From the NCBI GenBank assembly GCA_026874595.1, contig CM049308.1, forward strand, positions 90,773,624 through 90,837,623: 64,000 nucleotides of DNA, read 5' to 3'. The translations under genes and the position numbers were made by a program. Of the stretch, positions 1 through 13,161 are shown piece by piece (positions within the stretch are counted from its first letter, which is position 1; every line of letters begins with the position of its first letter). The stretch comes from Sipunculus nudus. Lineage: Eukaryota > Annelida > Sipuncula > Golfingiida > Sipunculidae. Below the pieces are notes generated by a model. It did no database searches, was not told where the DNA came from, and saw only the letters and a list, made by a program, of their open reading frames with translations.

Positions 1-345
1 CAGAAAGCGTATTAACAATGGTGTCTAGGTCCTATCTCATATTTTAAGATGCAAAATAGGACCGCCATTGAAGAAAAGTCTGCTTTCTTTGAAATCTTCA
101 GAACTACCCATGAAAATTTGTCGAACATGTTGTCTATACCCAGGTTTTCGTGGTCAAAGATTTAAACTAAACCATAATAACAACGGTTTAGTCCATATTT
201 TAATTGTTAATGTGCAAATTAGAACCGCCATTGTTGAAGATTTTATTTTTTTTAAATATCAAGAACTCGCCTTGATAATTGGCAAATATTGTGTATGGAC
301 CTAGGTTTTCATGGTTAAAGCATCAAAGAGTCAGTTTGAAACTTT
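1..345 (-). repeat. Dispersed ~190-bp repeat (copy 1)
   Basis: The segment contains diverged tandem copies of a unit marked by 'GTATGGACCTAGGTTTTC' and 'GAACCGCCATTG'. The same unit occurs in the opposite orientation at 2137-2785. The left end runs out of the window. Confidence 0.6.
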
Positions 346-360
346 GATAATGTGAATTGA

Positions 361-510
361 CTAGGAGCTAGCCCAGTGGCTAGGGCACTAGTTTTCGGCC
401 CCGAAGGGGTGCGTTTCAAACCCCAATATCGCCTCGTTCTGATGTCTTCACCACAGGTAATTACCGTTTCATTCACAACCCCGTGCATATAAAACCTTAA
501 GTTAGATATT
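361..510 (+). repeat. tRNA-derived SINE
   Basis: An A-box-like TAGCCCAGTGGCTAGG is followed about 35 bases later by a B-box-like GTTTCAAACCCC, the spacing of a tRNA-type pol III promoter. No intact tRNA cloverleaf is needed to explain it. An unrelated body follows. End points are approximate. Confidence 0.55.
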
Positions 511-1493
511 CTTAAAGTAGTTTAAAAGAACAAATTACTTGAAATGTTATCATGCCTTTTATCTTCAGTCGGAGATAAATAATAAGAAATATGATAATTT
601 TGACCAGTACGCCCTCGGGTTCAAAGATTTTTACAAGATCACAAACAAAAAGTATTTCTTTCATATGCAAATTGGAAAAATCATTATGGAAAGACTCAAT
701 GTATATAATAAAAATAAGTTGTTAACTCGCGTAATTATCGATCATATTAGTATACTTTTAGCTTGTGTGCATATTATAGCATACGATTCCTGCACTTGTA
801 ACAATAAAAAATCATGATAGGTAAAACTGACAGTATTACTTAAACCTGAAAAATTTGCTATTGTAAGCACCTGTCTTGATGTATGATGCATTCTACATAT
901 ACTCTTAATAGCATTTGTCGGCTCGCCCACTGGTAAATTTACTTTTATCAAAGAGGTTAGTTTTTTGTGGAATAAGAGTGTCTCACCATTTAAAGTTTTA
1001 TTTGACCAAGCAGGCAAGCGTGCTTAGTTTTAAATATTAGTAGTATATTATAGAGTCGAATATGTTGGTCTAAAGCTATAGGCATATCAAGACATTATAA
1101 AGACAAGTAGGCATTTTCTCTCACTGTATAGCACTCGATTTATGTTTGTCTACTTGTACTGCAAATATGGTAGGTAATATTACGATCAGACAAGCAGGGT
1201 TTTTACATGATCTGCATTACAGTGCGAGGCCAGAACAGAGGTGAAGATAGGACGTACTGCACGTAAAACTACGTTACATCTCCATATACCGTGTATTTCT
1301 GAATTTGGTGTCAAGATATCATTATCAAAACACAAAACATATTCGCCATGTATACAAACATTTATTTATAAAGATTCTTTTCATTCTATTAACTATCCTG
1401 GTTAACTGGTACCTCGGCCTTGGAAAATGGATTAAAAGGCGTCATGACATCTTAGCTTAGATATTCCAATCCAACATGTAGTTTCAACAATTT

Positions 1494-1889
1494 CAATTTA
1501 CATATATTAATAAAAGTAGTATCAAATTACATGTAAATCGAAGTAATATAAGGATGAAAGCCAAGCCATATTTATTCCAGTGAATCTGTACTGGTCACCG
1601 TAGGACTGTTTTTTTTCTAAAAACTAAATGTTACCTAGAAATAGTAATCAAATGGATAAAATTTGCTTATATCCTAATAATTTCAGAAAAAAATCTTTCA
1701 ATTTACATATATTAACAAAAGTGATATCAAATTGTATCTAAATCGAGGTAATATAAAGATTAACGCCAAGCCAAATTTATTCCAGTGGATCTGAACTGGT
1801 CACCGTAGGACTGTGTTTTATAAAAACTAAATGTCACCTAGAAATAGTAGTCAAATGGCTAAAATGTTTTTACATCCTAATAATTTTAT
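1494..1889. repeat. Two-copy tandem duplication of ~200 bp
   Basis: About 1494-1690 and 1700-1889 are diverged copies. Shared landmarks are 'TTTACATATATTAA', 'ACTGGTCACCGTAGGACTG' and 'ACCTAGAAATAGTA'. No coding capacity seen. Confidence 0.75.
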
Positions 1890-2136
1890 CTAATTCATTT
1901 ATATATATAACTTTACATACTCCCCATATAACATATACTAGCCCAGTCAAGTAAATAATCTATAAATGGGTATATTTCATGTGGAACAGACCCACAAAAT
2001 AGTACCGCTACAGAAGTATACATTACCATTCGCGAAATATAAATACAAATGATTGATGCACCATACATTTTGACTCTGTATCATAATAATAAGAAAAGAA
2101 AGTACATCCGTCTTACCCTACTTTACTGGTACGTTC

Positions 2137-2785
2137 TTAAACTGATCTCTGATCAAGAAACCTCAAGTTTAGCAAATATATTTGACCATTTATCAATATT
2201 CTAAATATATATATACTGGATAACCTACCGTAATTTGCATCTTTAAAATTAAAGAAATATAATAACATCAAGCATTTGCTCTGATGGTCTTTCAGCAGTC
2301 TTTGACCAGGAAAACCATGTATTGGCATCCCAAGTTTGCATATTAAATTAAAGTTGACCTATGTACACATGGTTCCAAATAGAATTTGACCATAAAAACC
2401 TAGATGTTCGACCAAATATCATGGTAAGTTTTGCAGGTTTTGAGGAAAGTAGACTTTTCATTTAATGGCAGCCCTAATTTGCATTTTGAAATTAAAATAT
2501 GAACTTAACCTTTGTTAATATGGCTTCACTGAATATTTGACCAAGAAAACATAGGTCTAGACACAGTATTTGACCAGCTATCATGGTTAGATGTTAAGAT
2601 ATTGGGAAAGGTAAATTTAAATTAATTAAAATTAAAAATACTGACTAAACTGTGAGTATTATGGTTTAATTTGAATCTTTGACCATAAAAACCTAGACCT
2701 AGACATAATATTCGACCGATTATCATGGTAAGTTCTTGAGGTATTTAAGAAAAGGGAATTTTCGTCAACGGCGGCCCTAATTGAC
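2137..2785 (+). repeat. Dispersed ~190-bp repeat (inverted relative to 1-345)
   Basis: Three or four diverged units carry 'TTTGACCATAAAAACCTAG', 'ATCATGGTAAGTT' and 'GGCGGCCCTAATT'. These are the reverse complements of the landmarks seen at 1-345. Confidence 0.6.
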
Positions 2786-2938
2786 CGTTCATGGGGTCGG
2801 TTTTAAAAATATATATCGGCGACAACTTGACTATGGCCGTTTTCGTGGCTCCCGCCTGATATGAAGGTCCGCGTGGAAATGTGTATTACAATGATCTGGT
2901 GAGTACGGCTGCGCGATAGTATCTATATATGACAGTCT

Positions 2939-3621
2939 ATGTGTAAAATCAGTCAAATTGTAAATTGCCTGAAATTTTTAGTCAATTTACAAATTGCATG
3001 ATTCTCTCAGGCATTTTATAAAATGACTGAAATTTTTAGGCATATGAAATCATACGAATGTTAACATTATACTGTCTCTTGGATGCGATTTTATTTATTG
3101 CAATTAGGGAGCAGATGTTGGCAGGATGACACCCCCCCCCCCCCCCCCCCATCATTGCGGAATAGTCACACGTTTTGTTTAAGGTTTCAGCAGTTTTCAA
3201 ACAATTTTGATATAAAATAACTGGGAATATTCTCACTTCAGAAACTATTTGTTATTACAGTGTTTTACCTAAAATGCTTAGAGCAGCAAACATCCCCTGA
3301 GAACCCCCTCCCCCCCCAAAAAAAAAAAACTCTTGGGTACTGTTTCATATCGATTTCATATCGAAGAAATCGGTATAAAGTTACCTAAAAGTGTCTGGTT
3401 ATACTAAATGACAATGTCTGTTTCATAATAATCAGTTATTATAAACATGATACTGTATCATATCGATTCTGTCAAATAAAATTTTTCAAATAAACTGACT
3501 CGTTTTTCAGTGAATTTGTAAAATGACTGAAAATTTTGGTCATTTAATAAAGTGCCTGAATGAAACAGGAAATTTGAAAATTTTCTTAGGCAATTTACAA
3601 ATAGACTGATTTTACACACTG
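2939..3621. mobile_element. Non-autonomous MITE-like element with ~31-bp terminal inverted repeats
   Basis: The left end TGTGTAAAATCAGTC..TTGTAAATTGCCT and the reverse complement of the right end (3590-3621) match over about 31 positions with a few mismatches. The interior repeats 'AAAATGACTGAAA' and 'AATTTACAAAT' in both orientations, as subterminal repeats do. It also holds a C run at 3131-3150. No transposase. The right end abuts an R335 fragment. No clear target duplication. Confidence 0.65.
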
Positions 3622-4256
3622 AATATAACTCTGAGGATATAGGACACAGTGACCCAATTTCAGGTTTCTTAGGAGAAATTTTGAGGAAATCTCAGGATAT
3701 CAAGTGAGAAGATTCTAGGTCCAATGGTTATGATTTGTGCCCTGACTTTGTATCAAATTTTCATTTATTCCGAGGGGTGCTTATAAACCCAATGGTTTGA
3801 AGAATGTGGGTGACAGAGACCTAATTTCAGGTTTCTTAGGAGACTTTTCATGGCCATCCCAGGATTTAAAGTTAGAAGATTCTAGGTCCAATGGTTACGA
3901 TTTGTGCATCTTAACCAGTCTGCAGGAACTGATGAAACACTTCATGATGAATATGCATGCAAACGAGTAAGGGTGATCAATGTATTAGTTGTTAAGAAAC
4001 CTAAGGATTTGTATCAATTTTTTAATTGTTCTTGGGGGTACTTTCGAACCCCATAGCTCGAAGGATATTTGTAACAGAGACCTAATTTTAGGTTCTCAAG
4101 GAGATTTTTCAAAGACCTCCCTGGATGTAAAATTAGAAGATTCTAGGTCCAGTGGTTACGATTTGTGCTCTGTTAACTGATAAACAGACAGGCAGACGGA
4201 CAGGTGATCGCTATAGCTTAGATGTCTTTCAGTCAGCTGAGCTAAAAATAATAAAT
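3622..4256 (+). repeat. R335 repeat block 1
   Basis: About two units of the R335 family. Landmarks: 'GACCTAATTTCAGG', 'AGAAGATTCTAGGTCCA', 'GGTTACGATTTGTGC'. It ends in a typical terminus with GACGGACAGG, GATCGCTATAGCT and 'TCAGCTGAGCTAAAA'. The frames at 3989-4180 are repeat-derived. Confidence 0.8.
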
Positions 4257-4978
4257 TGAAGTAAAATTATCAATGGTAGCAATTTAGGTTTCAATACTAG
4301 CTTCCAGTGACTTCAATAACCTGTTATTGTATTTTTATGGTTTGAGAGTGGGTTATGGTGTGTACATATATTCAAATAAATACTTACATCGCTAATAATT
4401 TTATATAACTTACTACTTTTTAATTTATTGTGAAATTATTTAACTGATTGTAAATTCAATTTGCAAAGAAAAGATTTAATCAAAGAATTCAGTATATATT
4501 TACATTTTATTCACATAAAAATCTAGTTCTTACTTAATTTTTTTTTTTTTTTTGCAGTGAAAAAAAAACTCCGACTACATTTACAATATCGTATATTATT
4601 AGTTAGTTAGGTCAATTGAGTATGGTAATGATGTATTATGGTGATTAGACGGTCATGTTAGCGTGAGTCTATAGTTTTGTAAACAAAAACATAATATATA
4701 TTAAATTGTTCAAATAGTTATTTAACTTTACGGAATTATCGTGACATCGAACAAAAACACCAAATTTTGTAAGAAGTACCTTCAAGTAAATCCTTCAGTC
4801 CACAATAGCAGGATAACAAAATGTTATCAGACCTTTACAACAATAAAGGAAGCGGTAAAGTCAGTTGAATCTATATCTCATTTTCATTTAATCAATATAC
4901 ATTTTAAGCACCCTTTTAAGGATATCAAACATCTGTTACAGTTAGTGTGACCAAAACCAGTTTAAAGGTAAAATGTAA

Positions 4979-5122
4979 CCAGCTTCAGGTCAGAAGGTCA
5001 CGTCATCCGTTCATCCTTTATTTGGTCCAAACTTTTAAGTTAAAATATAGCCAGCTTCAGGTCAGAAGGTCACGTCATCCGTTCATCCTTTATTTGGTCC
5101 AAATTTTTAAGTTAAAATATTG
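4979..5122. repeat. Two-copy 72-bp tandem duplication
   Basis: Units 4979-5050 and 5051-5122 are almost identical, each starting CCAGCTTCAGGTCAGAAGG. The duplication is recent. The two overlapping short frames here merely translate the repeat. Confidence 0.85.
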
Positions 5123-6770
5123 GAGCTCAGCTATAAACAAATATTAGTATATATTAAAATATAAATCAATACTGCATAATTGTTTCGATAATAAAGATCA
5201 GTGTATGATTGGAGTTTACAATCGCAGTCTCATGGACTGGACAATGATAATTAACACCTGTATAGACTTTAATTTAGAATTAAATGTGTACCATATCATT
5301 CACTCGTCTATTCTAACAAGACCATCTGTTTAAATGCTGTGTCCTTGTAACGTAGTTACAAAGAACACAGTTAACTGAAACAATTTGAGTTGCCTAAATA
5401 TTTGATTATTTGATCAGGGACTGTGTATTCATGCATCTCAGCCTGGATATATGATATACAGACAAGTGAGGCAATTCTCAGAATTGTTACATGAAGCAGC
5501 ATTTATTTATATTAATCCTAAATAATATTTAACTGAAGGGGACAAATTTGGCATGTGGCTTTGTTTAGATCTATGCACTCTGAGTCTGTGGATACCTTTT
5601 GAGTACAGATTAAGTTAATGTGGGTTTATGATGAGCAGCTGGATGTCTTATACGTTTAAATGTCAGTAATATTATAGATTTGCGTTGATTAGACCATGGT
5701 GTACATTCTAAATTGCTTAGTCATAGGATGAAATGTCCGACTGAGTTAACTTTAATTGTTCATGATTATAAAGTAATATAAGTGAAGATGAATATAATGA
5801 GGATGTATTATCATTTAGGATGCTGAGACCGCCATTTGACTGTAAGTCTGAAGTTCTGATGAAGCAAGCACGATACATCTATCTGGAAAAGGGGCCGTTG
5901 TCTTGAGTTTATACACACATTATGTTGTTCAGAGGGGTTGTCAATGTTAGATTCCTAAACCTAATAACCTTTAGGGTAAATTTCAGCGAGGAGAGTGTTT
6001 GGAGAAACAGATAACACATATATTGGATTTGGAATAAAATAGGTCGCCTTTGTTATTCAGAAATATACTTTCCAAGCTTTCATCTTTCATTTATTTATAG
6101 ACATCTTGTTTGCGATTTCATAAAGATATTTGTTACCTAATATGGGAACAGAATGGCCTGTAAAATTGATTAACCCGCAGGCTTGCATATAATAGAAAAA
6201 ATGAATCATGACTCTTTGGTATTTATTTTTACAATTAACAACTTAAAAAAGAAAACAGTTCTGAAGATCAAAAGTAATGGGATGCTGGAATAAGAAAGGA
6301 ATCAGGATAATAGGCTAATATTCTACAGGACATGAACTCTAGATGAAATAATGAATATTCAAGTAATACCATATTTATTTAGCCACTGTAGAAAAAACAC
6401 TACATAAACAAGACAGTTTGCTACATAACATAAATGCTCTTTATGTGAAATATACTTCAAAATACCAAGAAAACTAAAATACAGGAAATATTGAATCATC
6501 TGCAATTAAGTCTTGGAAATTTAGAACATGACAATATGCGAAGTCTGGATCCCAATGGGCACAAAGTAATCAGTAATTTTTAATTGACAATAATCTCAAA
6601 CTCAGGCAAAAAATATACGGAATTATTACACAAACTGTGTTAATAAATGTTCCTCTTCGCTAAAACATTTAGTGTCACATAAGCATACATGGTTGATGAC
6701 CGCCTTATTGAGATCTGTCGTGGTCACGTGGCATTTGGTGTTTTGTGGGCTTCTTCCTCAAATTAAACAT
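5123..6770. other. Gene-free AT-rich stretch
   Basis: I see no exon of the tetraspan family, no recognised repeat and no pol III boxes here. Only ordinary AT-rich sequence with short homopolymers. Confidence 0.5.
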
Positions 6771-6774
6771 ACTA

Positions 6775-7060
6775 AACTCGAAGGTATTTTTCTTTATTTT
6801 TAATTTGGTATATTATTTACAATATTTTATCCAGATAAATGGATCTCAAGTGTTTTTTCCTTCCCTGACCCTTCACATGTTTATGCTAAATTTTTTATTT
6901 CGGTGAGCAAGGATCAAATAGGTTTTAAGTATGAACTTCACCTGGGGACCCCCTCTGAATTAAACTCCCTTGATGTACTCTACTCACCTAAAAAGTTTGG
7001 TGCTTTTATCTGATCTGTAACAATATGGTCCAAACCTGACGCTATAAGCCACCTAACTAA
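6775..7060 (+). repeat. ~280-bp dispersed repeat, copy 1
   Basis: Shares 'TTTGGTATATTATTTA', 'TTTTTCCTTCCCT', 'TTGATGTACTCTA', 'GGTGCTTTTATC' and 'TAAGCCACCT' in the same order with 7758-8040. The copies are diverged and about 980 bp apart. Function unknown. Confidence 0.7.
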
Positions 7061-7757
7061 AAGCAAACCTTTAACTGTACACCCTTCAAAATTTAACTGC
7101 ATTAAGCAAACTACCCAAGTTGTGTTCAAAAATGCCAGTACAACTAATATATTGCAATGTTTCCTTTTTTTAAATAATATAATCAGTTTATTTGTTAAGA
7201 CAGTCTAAAGGATTTTATTTCTATGTAATATTTCATTTTTTAGTGAATTTTGTAACAGCTAGGTGATGTATTAGTGGTAATTTGTTAACATATCTTTACA
7301 GGAATGTCCTCGCACACTTGTATCATGGCGACAATGAAAGTTTATAAAATAATTCTGTAAAAAAAATCAATTGTTCTGGTCCCGAATTTATATTTTGAAT
7401 TTGCAACGGTTTACAGGGATCAGTTGCAATGAATTACAAGAACTAATAAAATATGAACGTTAGGCTGAACTTGATCGAAAATATGGTTTATGGGTCATAT
7501 TTAGTTCAAATACCAGTAGTCGCTAAAGCAACTATCCGTTTTTATTAACAGTTAATACTTAATCAACAATAATTAACAAGAAAAATAGATGCACATTTTG
7601 TTTTCATTTATACACTTAATATCTTGTTTTATTGTCTGCGTGTTGCTTCCAAAGTTCCGAATTTGAGATAAGGTATGGTCACCTGACCATCGTACATTTT
7701 TAGGCTATAGGTTTATAAAATAACATAGTAAATGGTAATGATAGACATTTACTATAC

Positions 7758-8040
7758 CTTTCTTTTGGTATATTATTTATTCTATTTCATCAAACCGTAG
7801 TGGATCTAAGGTGATTTTTCCTTCCCTACCCCTCTTTATTTTCATGCGAAAGGATGGTACTGTGATACGCAAGGCGCAGATAGTTTTTAGGCTATTAAAC
7901 TTATCTCCTGGGGACTCCATGAGGACACCCCCCTCTGAAATCATCCGTTTTGATGTACTCTATCCATAGTCAAGTTTTGGTGCTTTTATCCGGTCTGTAA
8001 CGATATGGCCCAAATCTGACGTTAAGCCACCTGACTAGAC
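7758..8040 (+). repeat. ~280-bp dispersed repeat, copy 2
   Basis: Second diverged copy of the unit at 6775-7060, in the same orientation, with a small insertion in the middle. Confidence 0.7.
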
Positions 8041-8313
8041 TTTCAAGAACGTGGTGGATAGTGGACAGAACGTGGTAAGTGAAACCTAGGTGTTAGTCTA
8101 ATAGTTAGATTCGATTATACCCTGCAACTGGTCGGATATCTGAACGTCTAAGGTTTAAACCTTGTGTCTTTGCCCCCTTAGTCGGACACTAGTAGGTTAA
8201 AACGACCTACATTCAGTTCTCCGAGAAATCCAAAGAATGCCTGGCGCAACGTGAAGCGGAAAATGTGAGGAAATGTGGTCTCAGAAATTGTTGGTTGAAA
8301 ATGAGTATATAAT

Positions 8314-8321
<8 letters not shown>

Positions 8322-8360
<39 letters not shown>

Positions 8361-8379
8361 ACATATATATATATATATA
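8322..8379. repeat. (TA)n microsatellite
   Basis: Alternating TA for about 37 bases, interrupted by TTGACA, then TA again. Confidence 0.9.
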
Positions 8380-9567
8380 AGCATGCCAGCCCTTATACGT
8401 AATTTAATCAAATTTTCCGCGAGATGGTAGCACCTGTTATATGTGTTGCGATATTTGATCGCTTTAACCATTGCATCGACTGGGCCAGTCTAAACTTTAT
8501 TCAACACCAACGTTTAAACCCTAGAACGACAGAGTTAAGTATATTTTAGCCCTTTGTCCAAAATCCCCTACGATGCGAATAATGCCTGTAAGATCGAATC
8601 GGACAAAGTGAAACGCCGACTCCTCAGGCTGAATAGTTAACATTCAACCACTTGTATCTATTTTAACCCAGTAAGAAAAATCTTTTTTATTTATTTTTTT
8701 TTGGGGGGGGCGGCATTTTGTAATTGCATAGTTATATGATGCGTTATTTACGTTCTGGCGTCATTGTGAATTTAGTATATTGTATAATACAGTGAGTGTT
8801 AAGAGTATCCTTAAAATAAATATCTGTAAGCAGTGGCCGCGACCTAGAACCACAAAATAATATTATCTAAACATGTCATATTTCATGTTGTGTCTGTGTA
8901 ATATATCAGCAGAAAATGTCAGACTATGCCCCTTAAAAGTCCTTTTATCATGATAATTCACCTTTAATCGCGTGTTGTAAATTCATTTCAGATGGGTTAT
9001 GTACTGGTGGATGTTCCCTTATCTGTATGGCATGCACTAGAAACTGTGAAGTACATATACATCCTCTGAGAACTGTTATATGATCCAGGTGTGAAAAGAA
9101 TGCCTTTACGCATTCCTAGCGAAAAAAATGGAGTATCTTTGCAAGATTATGGTTGCCATTCATAAGACCAGAAACCCCGTTTGCAGGTGAGTCACTTATA
9201 AATTGTTTATAGTAGCGCGTAAGAATGTAATGGGTATACCACATTTTAGTACGACGCATATATTTTGATCACACACTAGTATTATAGCAGCCCGCATATA
9301 TCTAGTAAATTGTTTCAGAAATACATGCATTTACCTAAAAGATTTAGTTAAGCAAAACATATATTCGCCTGTCAATATTATCATATCTCATAAATTTACC
9401 CGTCTCTTTGTAGAACGTAAGGACTAATCCTCCTTATCAAAATACACGTGTCGATCAGTAAATTAACAGACTTTGGGATCTTAGATAACGCCTACCTACA
9501 AAGGCATGTTTGTGTGGAATGAGTACCCAAAAGCGACTCGGGGGGCTTCTAGCATCCAGAAGAAAAC

Positions 9568-9748
9568 ATGACCAGCGGAGAGAGTCTTCCCTTAGCAGTG
9601 TTGGTCGTGCAGATTCTTGCGTTACTGTTTCACCTGATTTCGTTTGGTTCTCCCTTCTGGTACACGGCACCAAATGGACATTCTGGGTTGTGGGCGTGGT
9701 GCACCTACTATCCATCAAGGTGTTACCATGACTTGAGGACCCATCCAG
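9568..9748 (+). CDS. Gene B exon 1: claudin-like tetraspan protein, TM1 and first extracellular loop
   Basis: First coding exon of a three-exon claudin/PMP22-like membrane protein. The ATG at 9568 opens a short N-terminus followed by a hydrophobic TM1 (about residues 8-27). The loop follows, with SPFWY, then GLWAWC and C-x6-C (CTYYPSRC), the GLW-C-C signature of the claudin/PMP22 superfamily. The exon ends at 9748 with one base of a codon before a GTGAGG donor (phase 1), the same phase as the three paralogous first exons in this window. Joined to exon 2 at 13318, the split codon gives Ala. This exon is intact. An overlapping frame starting at 9510 and an antisense frame are shadows. A role in cell-cell contact or membrane organisation follows only from the superfamily. 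Confidence 0.8.
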
Positions 9749-10739
9749 GTGAGGCAATAATCTGTACATACCTAACACAATAACAATAAAAGTATTATAT
9801 AAAAAAAAAGACATTTAGCTGGCGTTCATGTTTGTCAGTACATCTTTGTTTAATGTCGTTATAATTTTGATAAACAGACAATCGTGCAATAATAACCTTC
9901 AGTATAATAATGATATTTACAGAGATTAAATCAGATATTAGGCTGTAATACAGATTTTATAACATGCATTTATGCTTGCTTTGTAAGAATTGCAAAATAC
10001 ATGGCTGTTATTTGGAAAGTTTTTATTGTCAAACCACATTATTTGTCACACCATACTTTCTGTGCGATCGTAGACTACTTTTTTATTTCGTTTTCAGATG
10101 CACCAAGACACAAACAGTGAGACTGAGTTTAAAACAGTTATATGACTGAATATGAAACAATTCTTTCAAGTAACGCTCAGACAGTAAAGCACTAACTAAA
10201 TTATATAAATTGAGTTCTTGAAAAGCGCACAAAATGAAATTCATGAACTGAGTTCCCGGGTTAATCACTGGTTTATGTCCGTTTTAAAAGACCATCATTT
10301 ACTCGTTTACAATGGCGATCATTCACACAAGATACTCACAGTGCAAGTTCCTCTCAATCCCGTATCTCGCGTGGAGGCTTGGAGTCCGGAAAACCTTACA
10401 CCCAAAGTTGCAACACATTATTACATGAATTATAAATTTGCCGGTTTTTTATCTTGTGAATGACTCTTTGAGCATTCAGAACATTTACAGTCGCAGTTTT
10501 TTCAAACGGAATCACAGGGTTGACTTCTCCGTCTCATTACTTCATTCTGAGAGGTACTGAATGTCCATAGCCTTGATCTAAGCCCTGATTGCATTATCCT
10601 CACTAATGAAGCGCCTTTTACAGATCTATATTCTGCCCCGCCATGGTAAAAATAACTTAATTCGCATATCCTAATGTGCATGCCACTGCATCAAACTGAA
10701 CCTATTCATATTTGAAAATATCGTGACTCTAAATCACCG

Positions 10740-11140
10740 TGTAAATGAATCAGTAGTTTAAAGGACTCGCACACATTACCTCTCACCTCTTATTTGTTTT
10801 TTTTTTTCTGATGACGTTGCCAAGAGATTATCTAGCTGGCAGGAAGCAAGTACTGACGTCTTTAAATGCCAGATCAGCATGTGCATAAGTGCCTTGGCGA
10901 AAATATCATACGAATATATCTTCACTTCATTATCGCCAGGAGTGTAAACAACAGGCCAAAGATCATCTAAAGCACTTACGTGACCGTGCCGAGCGAAGTT
11001 TGGTTTCTCAGTGGATTTGACTTGTATGAAGGTTAAATTAAAAACTAGCAAAGATATCCCTCGTGAAAGTGTGGGCGGAATCTGTGAGAGCCCGAAATCC
11101 AAAATGGCCACCTTCCGCCAGTTTTAAACTTACTTTTTCA
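10740..11140 (-). repeat. Dispersed repeat, inverted relative to copies at 12.1 and 12.4 kb
   Basis: 'CTCGTGAAAGTGTG', 'TCTGTGAGAG' and 'AATGGCCACCTTCCGCC' at 11055-11125 match the reverse complement of 12445-12570. It lies in intron 1 of gene B. The 111-residue antisense frame here is repeat-derived. Confidence 0.6.
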
Positions 11141-11249
11141 ATGTTTTGCCTACAATAATGTTCAGTCATTTGACACATTGTCAGCTTACAACCAAAGATG
11201 GCCGATCATTTTCGTCCCATATTTGTCGTAGGATGCCCAAAATGAGGTT

Positions 11250-11335
11250 TAGTGGTTGGTTTCCCATGGGTTTTGCTTCTCCCTCGGAAAAGTGAGAGGT
11301 TACAAGCTTGCGACCGGGTTCGAATCATAGCATGC
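11250..11335 (+). repeat. Possible tRNA-derived SINE fragment
   Basis: A good B box (GGTTCGAATC at 11317-11326) follows a weak A-box-like TTTAGTGGTTGG about 65 bases upstream. A C run follows at about 11372-11386. Confidence 0.35.
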
Positions 11336-12110
11336 CTATGAGAATGAGTTTTTATGGTTCGTTTTCGGTTCCCCCCCCCCCCCCCACATATACAGACTAT
11401 GGAATGGTTCATCTGAGCCATAGAGAAAACTATGAATCAGAAATAATAATAAAATAATTACAGTTTTAAAATGATTAAGAAATGAAAGTGGAAACCGTCA
11501 AAGCCAATATCAATACAGGACACTCTATAATTTTGCGAAAACAATTTCTTTTCTATTCTTTAGCCTGCAATACTTTCTAAGAATCGGGGATGTTGTGTCC
11601 ATATTGCGTGATATTTTAGATCATATTTGTTGTACTGGATTAACAACAGGTTCTGGTGGTGCTTCTCTCCAAGGGTTATATTCTGTGACCGTTAATGTAA
11701 AAATTAGCGGGGTGTCCTCGTGGGAACCGTAAAGGCCAGATATCAGAAATGTTATATAACTAGTCCATACTATCAATGTCAGGTGAAAGTCGGAGTCCCA
11801 GCGGATCAAATACAATTCCAAGTCTCAGTAATTGGAATCAAACGTTTTCTCCTTTGAGATAACCACTGTGTATATGACATGGTTATGCTGTATATCATCC
11901 TGCTCCGCATTATCAGAACATCCAGCGGAACCTGTTATTCGGACTAAATGACAAAACTGAAAAATGAAAGTTGCACCGGGCTAAAAAAATCTGCGGTCAT
12001 TTTAGAAAATAGATTTCAAATCAGTCAAATTACCAATTTGACATCAGATTCCTCGATATAAAACAAAAATCCATGTACTAGACAATACTGCAGACAAAAT
12101 CACTGATAAA

Positions 12111-12580
12111 ATATTTTTTTTAAATAAGAGGAGGAGAGCGGCCACCTTGGATTTCTGGCTCTCCCGGGTTCCACTCCCACCTTTCCGGAGACATCGTCAC
12201 CAGATTCTCAAATTAACATTCAGAGAAAACAAATCCAAGGAGTAACGAGATGTAAGAGCTCTTTATGGATGTAGTATAACAAGTTTACAAGGCGTTTTTG
12301 CAAAAATAATCAACAGCCATCTTAGATTTTTAGGTAAAAATAAATAAGATCACAACTTTGACATCAAATATGAATTATACTTCCAACACCCCATAATTCA
12401 TATTCTGAACAGTATTTTGGGCTAAACCAGTGAGAAAATAAATTTCAAAATAGCGGATGGCGGCCATTCTGGAGTTTGGTCTCTCACAGATTACGCACAC
12501 ACTTTCACGAGAGACACACCCGCCATATTTTTTTAATTAACCTTCAAAGAAGACATTTCCGTTGAGAAACCAACCTCTGC
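12111..12580 (+). repeat. Two diverged copies of the repeat seen inverted at 10.7-11.1 kb
   Basis: 'GCGGCCACCTTGG..CTCTCCCGGG' near 12140 and 'GGCGGCCATTCTGGAG..CTCTCACAG' near 12460 are each followed by a TTAACATTCA- or TTAACCTTCA-like segment. Confidence 0.55.
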
Positions 12581-12800
12581 TCTCCACGGTCGCGGAGTTG
12601 ACCCAAACAACATGTCAATCTTCACATGCATTGGAACTTTCGAAACAAGCCAACATAATCGACTTTAGCAATCTATAACAGCACAATTATGCATTACTCA
12701 GACAAATAATATATTTATATAATTGCGTCAAAATTCACTTCAGCATATGAGCTCGTTTCTCGTATATATAAATATATACATTCATAAATCATATCGTACG

Positions 12801-12805
<5 letters not shown>

Positions 12806-12851
<46 letters not shown>
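12806..12851. repeat. (TA)n microsatellite
   Basis: About 46 bases of TA repeat. The short ORF across it, rich in Y and I, is an artefact. Confidence 0.9.
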
Positions 12852-12853
<2 letters not shown>

Positions 12854-13091
12854 CATACCATCCGAATATCACCTTGTTCTGCGATGCGTATGTAACTTGA
12901 CGCTGCTGTCAGTTGAGGAGAAGTAGGTACGGATTATATTTTATATTCATTCATATAAATTGTTAATTAAAATCAATTGTATACAACTAGGTGACATTGT
13001 GAATTGGCTAAAAATTGGGCGTTGCTAAAACTCTCGGACCCTGACCCTAACAGGACACCACGCAGGAGGATCTTTGATCTGAAATACACGA

Positions 13092-13096
<5 letters not shown>

Positions 13097-13153
<57 letters not shown>

Positions 13154-13161
13154 ATGTTTAT

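Noticed and set aside
361-435. A functional tRNA gene
   Set aside because: A- and B-box-like words are present, but I could not lay out an acceptor stem or anticodon arm; the long unrelated body fits a SINE.
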